Assembly (NCBI GenBank): GCA_022360775.1
Contig: JAKSCD010000188.1
Location: 1-32,447, forward strand
DNA length: 32,447 bases
Source of the DNA: Sneathiellales bacterium
GTDB lineage: Bacteria; Pseudomonadota; Alphaproteobacteria; Sneathiellales; Sneathiellaceae
Reading direction: 5' to 3'
Made by a program: the position numbers and the translations under genes. The stretch's first letter is position 1, and every line of letters starts with the position of its first letter. A model generated the notes under the pieces. The model searched no databases. It had not been told where the DNA came from and saw only the letters and a program-made list of their open reading frames with translations. Positions 19,098 through 27,915 of this stretch are shown piece by piece.

Positions 19098-20309
19098 ATG
19101 TCCCAAGACATAAAAAAAGTCGTGTTGGCCTATTCAGGAGGCCTTGATACCTCAGTTATTCTGAAGTGGCTTCAAACCACATATAACTGCGAAGTCGTCA
19201 CTTTTACTGCTGACCTCGGTCAGGGTGAAGAGCTTGAACCAGCGCGCGCCAAGGCCGAGCTTCTCGGCATCAAGGAAATCTATATTGATGATCTTCGCGA
19301 AGAGTTTGTCCGTGATTTCGTTTTTCCCATGTTCCGCGCCAATGCGGTTTATGAAGGCCAGTACCTTCTTGGCACGTCCATTGCCCGCCCGCTGATTTCA
19401 AAACGCCAGATCGAAATTGCGCGTGAAGTTGGTGCTGATGCGGTGGCTCATGGTGCAACCGGCAAAGGCAATGACCAGGTTCGTTTTGAGCTGGGTTATT
19501 ACGCACTCAATCCTGACATCAAGGTAATTGCACCCTGGCGGGAATGGGACTTGAACTCCCGTACCAAACTCATTGATTTTGCCGAGAAGAACCAGATCCC
19601 CATCCCGAAAGACAAGCGCGGTGAAGCACCTTTCTCTGTGGATGCTAATCTTCTTCATATTTCTGCGGAAGGAAAAGCCCTCGAAGACCCCTGGGAAGAA
19701 GCAGGCGAATATGTCTATACCCGCTCCGTTGCGCCGGAAGATGCACCGGATACACCGACCTATATTGAAATCGAATATGAAAAAGGCGATCCGGTGGGCC
19801 TGAACGGCAAACGTTTAAGTCCCGCTGAAATGCTGACGGCCTTGAATAAGCTGGCTGGTGATAACGGTATTGGCAGGCTGGATCTGGTGGAAGGCCGTTT
19901 TGTTGGTATGAAATCTCGCGGTATCTACGAAACACCAGGCGGTACCATTATGCTCGAGGCCCACAGGGGCATTGAGCAAATCACCCTTGATCGCGGTGCC
20001 ATGCATCTGAAAGATGATATCATGCCTCGCTATGCGGAACTGATTTACAATGGTTTGTGGTTCTCTCCAGAACGTGAAATGCTGCAGGCGCTGATCGACA
20101 AGAGCCAGGAAAAGGTTTGCGGCGTTGTGCGTCTTAAACTCTTTAAAGGCCGTGCAAGCGTTGTCGGGCGGAAGAGTAAATTCTCTCTTTATTCCATGGA
20201 GCATGTGACTTTTGAGGAAGACACTGTCTATGACCAGCGGGATGCTGAAGGCTTTATTAAACTCAATGCCCTTCGTCTGAGATTGCTTCACCGCCAAAAA
20301 GGTGACTAG
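19098..20309 (+). CDS. argG: Argininosuccinate synthase
   Basis: 403 aa; [47 protein letters not shown]. Confidence 0.98.
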   Translation: MSQDIKKVVLAYSGGLDTSVILKWLQTTYNCEVVTFTADLGQGEELEPARAKAELLGIKEIYIDDLREEFVRDFVFPMFRANAVYEGQYLLGTSIARPLISKRQIEIAREVGADAVAHGATGKGNDQVRFELGYYALNPDIKVIAPWREWDLNSRTKLIDFAEKNQIPIPKDKRGEAPFSVDANLLHISAEGKALEDPWEEAGEYVYTRSVAPEDAPDTPTYIEIEYEKGDPVGLNGKRLSPAEMLTALNKLAGDNGIGRLDLVEGRFVGMKSRGIYETPGGTIMLEAHRGIEQITLDRGAMHLKDDIMPRYAELIYNGLWFSPEREMLQALIDKSQEKVCGVVRLKLFKGRASVVGRKSKFSLYSMEHVTFEEDTVYDQRDAEGFIKLNALRLRLLHRQKGD

Positions 20310-20314
20310 GATAA

Positions 20315-20347
20315 ATAAACAAGGCGGCCACAGGCCGCCTTGTTTAT
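20315..20347. terminator. Bidirectional-type terminator between convergent argG and the downstream minus-strand gene
   Basis: Perfect 15-bp inverted repeat ATAAACAAGGCGGCC-ACA-GGCCGCCTTGTTTAT. Confidence 0.85.
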
Positions 20348-20348
20348 G

Positions 20349-20654
20349 TCAATATCGCCCGAAGGGATCATCCGGATCCTCTTCAAAATCCTGAACCTCT
20401 TCCACATAGGGAATATAGCGATCCTTGATAAAAAGGATTGCGGCAAACACCCCGCCTGCCAGTCCCCCGATTAAAACTATGGAAAAAGCATCCGGGAACC
20501 AGCTTAAATCCCAGGATACATTCAGGACACCCAGAACAAAAATCAAGGCCGCCCCGGGAAGGGCAACAAGCAATATTGCAAAAACAATCCCTGTGAACCC
20601 GCCGAGAATTACCGACTTGGCAAATTGCTTCAGAAGTTCGGGTTCAAATCGCAC
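20349..20654 (-). CDS. Small inner-membrane hypothetical protein (101 aa)
   Basis: Two or more hydrophobic segments, acidic C-terminus; complete ORF abutting the argG terminator. Confidence 0.65.
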   Translation of the reverse strand: MRFEPELLKQFAKSVILGGFTGIVFAILLVALPGAALIFVLGVLNVSWDLSWFPDAFSIVLIGGLAGGVFAAILFIKDRYIPYVEEVQDFEEDPDDPFGRY

Positions 20655-20664
20655 GTTTTATTCC

Positions 20665-21552
20665 TCACGTGATACGGGGTTCTTCAATTTCTGCTATACG
20701 GCAAGCCGCTGTCACCGTATTTGCAAGCAGACACGCGATGGTCATGGGGCCAACGCCTCCCGGAACAGGTGTAATGGCACCAGCGACCTCTTTTACGGCC
20801 GCAAAATCCACATCACCAACCAGACGTGTTTTGCCTTCTTCGGCCGGGATGCGGTTGATACCAACATCAATAACCGTTGCACCTGGTTTAACCCAGTCCC
20901 CCTCAATCATTTTTGGACGCCCAACCGCTGCAATCAGGATATCAGCGGCTTTGCAGACTTCAGGAAGGTTCCTGGTCCGTGAATGAGCTATCGTGACTGT
21001 ACAATTCTCCGCAAGGAGCAAATTGGCCATGGGCTTACCTACAATATTAGAGCGGCCAACAACAACGGCATTGAGCCCGGACAAGTCGCCAATCCGGTCT
21101 TTTAACATCATAATGCAACCAAGCGGCGTGCAGGGAACCATAGCGGGCAGTCCAACGGCCTGCCGGCCCGTATTCACCACATGGAAACCGTCAACATCCT
21201 TGGCAGGATCAATGGCATCCAGTATCGCCATCTCATCAACCTGTTCCGGCAGAGGAAGCTGTACCAAAATACCATGAATAGTGGGATCTTCATTGAGTCT
21301 GTTCACAACAGCCAGAACCTCTTCCTGAAGGGCACTTGCCGGCAGTTTGATTTCTTCCGACTTCATGCCGGCAGCAACTGTTGAACGGTTTTTATTGCGG
21401 ACATAAACCTGACTGGCAGGATCTTCCCCAACAAGAACAACAGCCAATCCAGGAGTGAGATTACTTTGATTTTTAAGAATTTCAACCTGGGCGGCCACCC
21501 GGGCTTTTACTTTTTCGGAGAAGGCTTTTCCATCGATAATGTCTGCTGACAT
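20665..21552 (-). CDS. folD: Bifunctional methylenetetrahydrofolate dehydrogenase/cyclohydrolase
   Basis: 295 aa; [74 protein letters not shown]. Confidence 0.98.
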   Translation of the reverse strand: MSADIIDGKAFSEKVKARVAAQVEILKNQSNLTPGLAVVLVGEDPASQVYVRNKNRSTVAAGMKSEEIKLPASALQEEVLAVVNRLNEDPTIHGILVQLPLPEQVDEMAILDAIDPAKDVDGFHVVNTGRQAVGLPAMVPCTPLGCIMMLKDRIGDLSGLNAVVVGRSNIVGKPMANLLLAENCTVTIAHSRTRNLPEVCKAADILIAAVGRPKMIEGDWVKPGATVIDVGINRIPAEEGKTRLVGDVDFAAVKEVAGAITPVPGGVGPMTIACLLANTVTAACRIAEIEEPRIT

Positions 21553-21570
21553 CGGTTTCCCTTTTCGAGA

Positions 21571-21879
21571 TCAGGCGAAGGACTTTTCCAGTTTGCTGAG
21601 CACGGCCTCCGCCTCCCCCGTAATCAGAACTGTTTTATTACGATCCGTTTGTCCTGCGGCCAGCTCCATGTCTTTTTGTGGGAATCCCAGTTCCTTGGCC
21701 AGAAATTTAAGCAAAGCTTTGTTAGCTTTTCCTTTTTCCGGTATGGCCGTCACCGAGATTTTAAGCCTCTCCTTACCGTCGCCAGCTTTTTCCATAGCCC
21801 CGATCCTGTTTGCTGACGCATTCGGGGATAAACGTATATCAACGAGAACGCCTTTTTTTATCAGGCGCCATGCAGCCAT
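21571..21879 (-). CDS. DUF167 / YggU family protein
   Basis: 102 aa; VDIRLSPNASANRIG, ISVTAIPEKGKANKALLKFLAKELG. Confidence 0.9.
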   Translation of the reverse strand: MAAWRLIKKGVLVDIRLSPNASANRIGAMEKAGDGKERLKISVTAIPEKGKANKALLKFLAKELGFPQKDMELAAGQTDRNKTVLITGEAEAVLSKLEKSFA

Positions 21880-22163
21880 CAGAAATGAACATAGGCTGCA
21901 ATAAGATTTTGCACAAAGAACAACAGCAAAATCAGAATAATCGGAGAAATATCAATCCCGCCAAAACTGGGAACAATATTCCTAATGGGCCGCAAAACGG
22001 GTTCCGTAATTTTATAAAGAAATTCTCCGACAGTGGCGATAAACTGGTTTCGGGTATTTATGACATTAAACGCAACGAGCCAGCTTAAGATAGCATTGGC
22101 AATCAGCAACCAGACAAAGATCTGAATAATCGTGATTAACAGATTGGCGACTGGAAATATCAT
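21879..22163 (-). CDS. YggT family membrane protein
   Basis: [93 protein letters not shown] overlap with yggU. Confidence 0.92.
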   Translation of the reverse strand: MIFPVANLLITIIQIFVWLLIANAILSWLVAFNVINTRNQFIATVGEFLYKITEPVLRPIRNIVPSFGGIDISPIILILLLFFVQNLIAAYVHF

Positions 22164-22262
22164 GGACCCTACCTTGCTTGTTTGAATCACTCCTACATTT
22201 AATCACCCAGGCAGAGGAGAGCAAGGTTTCTTCGCGCGAAGTCAATGAAATCTGCAATTATT

Positions 22263-22907
22263 CTATCGAGTAAACTGTTTTGCCGCCCTTGAAGTGACCT
22301 GTTGAACAATCTGATACGCAAGACCTGCCGGGCTAATCCCGTCACCACCACCATTTAATCCGGCCATTTTTATGGTTGAAAGAGCCATCTTTTTGGTCTT
22401 TTTCGCACCGAAAACCGAGATCGCGGCAGCAAGATTTCCCTGACCGAACGTCAGTTGATCCACAATCATTCTCATCGCCGCCAAATCCGGGGCGGGTGCC
22501 TTTGAAAAAGCAAGTGCCGATGCCGTCAGTATAACAGCTGTATTGCCATGCGGAGCAAAAACAAGATTTAAATCATAATTGCCGACCGACACATTTTTAA
22601 TATGGACAGGCCCTTTAAGGAGACTGAAGGGAGAAAATTCGATATCGACAAGGTCTACTTTAAACACGGGACTGGAGGGGTCAGAAGACTGAATAACCAG
22701 GTTGTTGATAGATCCCGAGCCAGAAATCAAATTCAAAGAAACATGATCAAAACTAACCTTTGATCCCGTCGCCCCTTTCGCTGTTTCGCTCAGGGTTTCT
22801 TCAAAAAGCTTATTCATATGGTGGGTTGCATATCCATATCCTGCTGCCAGAGCAGCAAGAACGAGAACAAGAATACTCCCGGTGACAACCAGTTTTCCGG
22901 ATTTCAT
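22263..22907 (-). CDS. AsmA-like periplasmic/membrane-anchored hypothetical protein
   Basis: 214 aa; N-terminal TM anchor; VSFDHVSLNLISGSGSINNLVIQSSDPSSPVFKVDLVDIEFSPFSLLKGPVHIKNVSVG is AsmA/DUF748-like. Confidence 0.6.
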   Translation of the reverse strand: MKSGKLVVTGSILVLVLAALAAGYGYATHHMNKLFEETLSETAKGATGSKVSFDHVSLNLISGSGSINNLVIQSSDPSSPVFKVDLVDIEFSPFSLLKGPVHIKNVSVGNYDLNLVFAPHGNTAVILTASALAFSKAPAPDLAAMRMIVDQLTFGQGNLAAAISVFGAKKTKKMALSTIKMAGLNGGGDGISPAGLAYQIVQQVTSRAAKQFTR

Positions 22908-22969
22908 CTGATCACTCCAGCTTTGAAAAATTCGTGTTTTACTGAAACTGGATGTAATTTATGGTTGTT

Positions 22970-23338
22970 TTATTTCAATAATAAAATACCATAGGATGTT
23001 TTTTTGAAAATCTCTGAAACGAGAACAGCGAAAGCAGACCCGCTTATATTGGCAACCATATCCGCAATTTCAAAATGCCGACCGGTTACGGGCTGAATAA
23101 ACTCGATTGCAACACCAAATCCGATGGAAACAATAACAAGGACCAGCCAGGTATTTTTATGGTTTGAGGCAAAACAGGCGAAAAGGGTGAGAATCAGATA
23201 GCCGGCAAAATGCTGCATCTTGTCAGAAATCAGGGAAGGTTCCTTAGGTAGATTATCAACAGGTGTGAGTGATCCAACCCCAATTAAAACAAGCATCAAA
23301 ACCCACAGAATTCCAGAAATCAAAGGGATTCTCTTCAT
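22970..23338 (-). CDS. VanZ-like family membrane protein
   Basis: 122 aa; SDKMQHFAGYLILTLFACF ... AIEFIQPVTGRHFEIADMVANISGSAFA, the VanZ-like signature. Confidence 0.88.
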   Translation of the reverse strand: MKRIPLISGILWVLMLVLIGVGSLTPVDNLPKEPSLISDKMQHFAGYLILTLFACFASNHKNTWLVLVIVSIGFGVAIEFIQPVTGRHFEIADMVANISGSAFAVLVSEIFKKTSYGILLLK

Positions 23339-23573
23339 TCAAAAAAGCCTTATTTTTTTGGTATGAAACAAAAATACACGTTATGTTTTAAAAAAATTAA
23401 CCATAACGATTAACAGATATTGCATATAGTTTCGCTAACTTGATATTGGTTACGGGTTATTTTGTACAGCTTGCTGATTTTAAGTGACATTTCGGGGCCT
23501 CAACCGGATATAAGGCAAAAGCCTGCAACTCACGATACCAATAGTGCGGTGTCGTCAAAATTTTTTTGTAAAA

Positions 23574-25049
23574 ATGGCTAGAAAACCGGAAGAGATGAAC
23601 AAGGCTGAAATCATAGTGCCAAAGCACACTTATTCCAGTTCGAAAACGGGCTACCCTCTTTCATCGACAGTATTGAGTGGTCTGTTCAGTTTTCTGGATA
23701 TCTTCTTTCTGTTCCTGGCAGGTGTTGGTACCTACAAATTTGTGGTTGGCGACCCCTACCTCATGCGGGAAATCTATCTTTTCGCCATCTGCTTTATTTG
23801 CCTGAGCTACTTTTTTGTTGGCCGCTTTGCAGGCATCTATGCCTTTTCGTCAATCCTCTCCCCTTTTATGAATTTCTCCAGGCTGGCGGTAACATGCGGG
23901 ACTACTTTTATGCTGCTCCTCGCGGTCGCCTTTTCGATCAAGATATCCGACAGTTTTTCAAGGGTCTGGATGTACGGGTTCATGGTCTCCTCCTTTTCGA
24001 TGGTCTTTGCCTATCGAATAATCGGCTTTATCACGATTACTGCTTTGGCCAACCGCGGAATATGCACGCGAAATGTAGTGATTTTCGGTGCAGGCGAACA
24101 AGCCAAAAGGCTTCTGGAACAACTCACCCAGCGCAAACCGAACTTCAATCGTATTGTTGGCGTTTTTGATGATCGACAAACACGGACAAGTGCATTGGCC
24201 AGCGACTATCCGATCCTTGGCAATATTCGCGATCTCAAGAAATTTGTCCGGAACAACAAGGTGGATGACATCATCGTTGCCCTCCCCTGGAACGCAGATG
24301 ATCGGCAAGTCAGCATTGTCCAGCAGCTCAGAGAGTTACCAGCTCATGTCCACCTTGTCTCGGATCTGGTGGGTTTTCGGTTTCCCAATAAACCCTCTCC
24401 CAACCATTTTGGCTCCGTTCCGATGATCGAGGTGATTGATTCGCCTCTCTCCGGATGGGGAAGCATGCTTAAATGGCTTGAAGACCGTATTTTAAGCGGG
24501 ATTTTACTGCTTCTCTTTATGCCAGTTCTCCTCTGCATTGCTGTTGCGATCAAACTGGAAAGCAAGGGACCGGTTCTGTTTAAGCAAAAGCGCTTCGGGT
24601 ATAACAACAAGATTTTCGAGATCTATAAATTCCGCTCCATGTATTTTGAGAAAATCCCGGATCATGTGACAAAGCAGGCGACTAAGGATGACCCCAGAAT
24701 CACCAAGGTTGGAAAATTCATCAGGCGGACAAGCCTTGACGAACTTCCTCAACTGCTCAATGTCTTTCTTGGGAGCATGTCTCTCGTTGGCCCACGGCCT
24801 CATGCCGTTGATCATAATGAAGAATATTCTGAGCTGATTGACGGATACTTTGCCCGGCACAAGGTAAAACCGGGCATTACAGGCTGGGCACAGGTTAACG
24901 GATTTCGCGGTGAAACCGATACGTTGCAGAAAATGGAATCCCGCGTAGAGCATGACACATACTATTGTGAGAACTGGTCACTGCTTTTTGATTTCCAGAT
25001 TTTGGTCATGACTGCTTTTGTCGGTTTCATCAACAAAAACGCTTACTGA
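23574..25049 (+). CDS. Undecaprenyl-phosphate sugar-1-phosphate transferase (WcaJ/ExoY-type initiating glycosyltransferase)
   Basis: ORF 23544..25049; multi-TM N-terminus, CoA-binding-like middle domain (VVIFGAGEQAKRLLEQL), C-terminal KRFGYNNKIFEIYKFRSM, RRTSLDELPQLLNVFLGSMSLVGPRPH, KPGITGWAQVNGFRGET. Confidence 0.94.
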   Translation: MARKPEEMNKAEIIVPKHTYSSSKTGYPLSSTVLSGLFSFLDIFFLFLAGVGTYKFVVGDPYLMREIYLFAICFICLSYFFVGRFAGIYAFSSILSPFMNFSRLAVTCGTTFMLLLAVAFSIKISDSFSRVWMYGFMVSSFSMVFAYRIIGFITITALANRGICTRNVVIFGAGEQAKRLLEQLTQRKPNFNRIVGVFDDRQTRTSALASDYPILGNIRDLKKFVRNNKVDDIIVALPWNADDRQVSIVQQLRELPAHVHLVSDLVGFRFPNKPSPNHFGSVPMIEVIDSPLSGWGSMLKWLEDRILSGILLLLFMPVLLCIAVAIKLESKGPVLFKQKRFGYNNKIFEIYKFRSMYFEKIPDHVTKQATKDDPRITKVGKFIRRTSLDELPQLLNVFLGSMSLVGPRPHAVDHNEEYSELIDGYFARHKVKPGITGWAQVNGFRGETDTLQKMESRVEHDTYYCENWSLLFDFQILVMTAFVGFINKNAY

Positions 25050-25382
25050 TCTTCTTAAAACACTTAATCAGAAGCCGGGGCTATCAACATATGAGTAAAG
25101 AAACCAGAGATTCACCACATACTTGCTGGATATTATAGGAATTTGACCAAAAAATTCCTCGTAAAATGCACAAAAAATTTACATTTCAGTGCATAATATT
25201 ACAGTCCCGGTGGAGATAAAAGAACAAGTGTATAGTCTGTAGGATAGAATCACTTCAAGGCGTTCAAATACGTTATATTTTGAGCCGGTTTGGTAGCGCG
25301 TTAAATTTCAAACAAGATTTCTTATGATATTGGACATCACAATTGCCAGCTCATTGCTTAAAGGATACAGGGTAGCTATAGA

Positions 25383-27038
25383 ATGACGGCTGATTTTTTT
25401 GAACAAGAGGAAGAAACGAGCTCGTTCGACTTCCGGCAAATCATATCGATTGCCAAGCGTCGTTTCTTTTACTTTTTGATTCCTGCCGCCTTAGCTGGAA
25501 TCATAGCTTTTTTTGCGGCTTTCGCGCTCCCTTCACGCTATGAGTCTGCGGCGACAGTTCTCGTTGAATCGCAACAAATTCCGACAGAACTCGTGCAATC
25601 TACAGTCACGTCCAATCCAAACCAGCGGATCAAGGTCATCCAGCAACGTGTGATGACACGGAATAATCTCCTGCAGATTATCGACAAATATTCCGTGTTT
25701 ACGGAAGAACGTAAGCGTTTGTCCGTCACCAAGCTCATTGAGGAAATGCAAAGCCTCATCAATATCAGTGTTATCACTGCTGGAAGCAAGCGACAGGCCC
25801 AGACCATTGCCTTTAAAGTCGGCTTTCAACATGAATCGCCAACTGTTGCGGCCAAAGTTGCGAACGAACTCGTTACGCTCTTTCTTAGTGAAAATGTCAA
25901 AACCAGAACCGCTCGCGCTTCCGAGACAACAGAGTTTCTGGAACAGGAAGCGCTGAAACTCAAAAAGCGGCTTGTTGAAGCAGAAGAAGCCATATCAAAT
26001 TACAAAAGAGATAATAGCGATAGTCTTCCGGAACATCTAAATTTGCGCCTTAGCAGGCTTGAAAGCACCAAAGCCGAAATCAAAGCATTGGAGCAGAGGA
26101 TTACCGCACTTCAGGACGAAAGGCGTTATCTGGATGTTGAACTGAATGCCGCCCTTGCCGGGGACGGGCCGATATCCTCAGAAACAGGTGTTGAAAAAAC
26201 GGAGACCGAGGAAGAGCTTGATCGGTTGAAAAAAGCCCTTATTGATGCCTCGATCAACCTGACGGATGCACATCCCAATATCAAGTCTCTTAAACGTCGT
26301 ATTGCGGCGACTGAGGCTAAGCTTGAAGAAGAACGTAAAGAAGCGCAGGAAGACAATGATATTGATCGGACAAGCCTGACACCTGCAAATCCTAAAGCAA
26401 AGCGACTGGTGGAAAAACTTAATATCAGGATTGCAAGCAACGACAATTCGATAGCGAAATACCGCGAAGAACTGGTCGCTCTACGCAAAAAAACCACTGA
26501 GATTGAAGAAAGAATAATCAAAACCCCTGAAATCGAGAGGGGCTTGATTACACTGACGCGGACACATCGGGAGATCTTCCAGAAATATACAGAGCTTGAA
26601 GCTAAGCAGGGGAAAGCCCGCCTTGCCCAAAATCTGGAGGAAGAGAAGAAAGCAGAGCGCTTTATCCTTCTTGAACCTCCTGTTGTGCCAACAGAACCTG
26701 TATGGCCAAATCGATTGAAAATTTTCGGTATTGGCGGCTTCCTGGCATTTGCCAGCGGGATCGGCACTGCCCTTTTGGTTGAACTGATTGACCGCAGGAT
26801 CAGGACAGCTTCTGAGCTGGAAAAACTGCTCAAACACCCCCCTCTCGCGTCCATCCCCTATATCAAAACCCATAGGGATGTAAAAAAGAAACGATATAAG
26901 CTTGGTTTGGTGCTTTTACTACCGACATTACTTGGGATAGGCGGGCTCTTCGCCATTCACATTGCTTACAAACCACTAGATGTCCTGTTCTACCGGACCT
27001 GGGTCTATCTAGACAAACTTAACATTTTGCCGTTTTAG
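25383..27038 (+). CDS. Wzz/GumC-family polysaccharide chain-length/co-polymerase protein
   Basis: 551 aa; N-terminal Wzz region, large coiled-coil region, PVVPTEPVWPNRLKIFGIGGFLAFASGIGTALLVELIDRRIRT. Confidence 0.92.
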   Translation: MTADFFEQEEETSSFDFRQIISIAKRRFFYFLIPAALAGIIAFFAAFALPSRYESAATVLVESQQIPTELVQSTVTSNPNQRIKVIQQRVMTRNNLLQIIDKYSVFTEERKRLSVTKLIEEMQSLINISVITAGSKRQAQTIAFKVGFQHESPTVAAKVANELVTLFLSENVKTRTARASETTEFLEQEALKLKKRLVEAEEAISNYKRDNSDSLPEHLNLRLSRLESTKAEIKALEQRITALQDERRYLDVELNAALAGDGPISSETGVEKTETEEELDRLKKALIDASINLTDAHPNIKSLKRRIAATEAKLEEERKEAQEDNDIDRTSLTPANPKAKRLVEKLNIRIASNDNSIAKYREELVALRKKTTEIEERIIKTPEIERGLITLTRTHREIFQKYTELEAKQGKARLAQNLEEEKKAERFILLEPPVVPTEPVWPNRLKIFGIGGFLAFASGIGTALLVELIDRRIRTASELEKLLKHPPLASIPYIKTHRDVKKKRYKLGLVLLLPTLLGIGGLFAIHIAYKPLDVLFYRTWVYLDKLNILPF

Positions 27039-27047
27039 GAAAATATT

Positions 27048-27854
27048 ATGGAACGTATTAAGGAAGCCATTTCCAAGGCGCGCGCAAAACAATCAAAGCA
27101 AACAAGCTTGTCCTCGCGAGCAAAATTAGGAAATCAGGCTGACGAAACCGAAAAGATAACTTACGATCAAACCAAGGTTGTTAAGCTTGATACAAAACAT
27201 CTGGAACAGAATCGGATCGTAACCTTTGACAGTGAAGACCCTGATTCTGTCGCTTTTGACATACTTCGTACGCAGGTATTGTCAAAAATGGAGGAAAATA
27301 ACTGGAAAACAATTGCGATTACCAGTCCCTCACCGGATTGCGGAAAAACAGTTGTTTCTCTCAATCTGGCCCTGAGCATTGCCAAGCAGACTGAGAAGAC
27401 TGCACTGATAGCTGATTTTGATTTGAGAAAGCCACGTGTGGCAAATTACCTTGGACTGCCACAGGACAAATCGCTTTATGATTTCCTTGAGCATGACATG
27501 GAATTGAATCAGGTTCTGGTTAATCCCGGCCTCCCTCGTCTGGTGGTGCTTCCAAACACTGTGCCTATACGCAATGCCGCAGAAACCCTGACATCTCGCA
27601 AAGTTCGGTCTCTTGTCGAAGATTTAAAGAACCGCTACGAAAGCAGGATCATCATTTTCGATTTACCCCCGCTTATGGCAGCAGATGATGCGATAGCATT
27701 TATTCCTCAGGTTGATTGTGTGTTATTAGTAGTCGCCAGTGGAGAAACAACACCAGCCGAGGTCAAGGAAAGCAGAAGGCAATTGCAATCTTGTAATCTT
27801 GTCGGTGTGGTTTTGAACAAAGCAACCGAACAATTAAAACACTATTATTACTAG
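27048..27854 (+). CDS. Tyrosine autokinase (BY-kinase) of an exopolysaccharide locus
   Basis: 268 aa; P-loop TSPSPDCGKTVVSLNLALSIA, Walker A' ALIADFDLRKP, Walker B IIFDLPPLMAADDA, C-terminal HYYY. Confidence 0.9.
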   Translation: MERIKEAISKARAKQSKQTSLSSRAKLGNQADETEKITYDQTKVVKLDTKHLEQNRIVTFDSEDPDSVAFDILRTQVLSKMEENNWKTIAITSPSPDCGKTVVSLNLALSIAKQTEKTALIADFDLRKPRVANYLGLPQDKSLYDFLEHDMELNQVLVNPGLPRLVVLPNTVPIRNAAETLTSRKVRSLVEDLKNRYESRIIIFDLPPLMAADDAIAFIPQVDCVLLVVASGETTPAEVKESRRQLQSCNLVGVVLNKATEQLKHYYY

Positions 27855-27915
27855 AGTTCACGCTTTTGCGATTACACCACTCGTTCGCGTTCGTATATTA
27901 TGTTTGCAAGTTTAA

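Noticed and set aside
19369-19384. Perfect sigma-54-like promoter match TTGGCACG-TCCA-TTGC on the plus strand
   Set aside because: It lies inside argG and encodes the conserved LLGTSIARP motif, so the match is explained by coding constraint; no gene starts just downstream.
19815-20297. 160-aa minus-strand ORF
   Set aside because: Antisense to argG, no domain features.
26126-26854. 242-aa minus-strand ORF
   Set aside because: Antisense to the Wzz/GumC coiled-coil region; the Ser/Arg-rich translation is typical of a spurious antisense frame.
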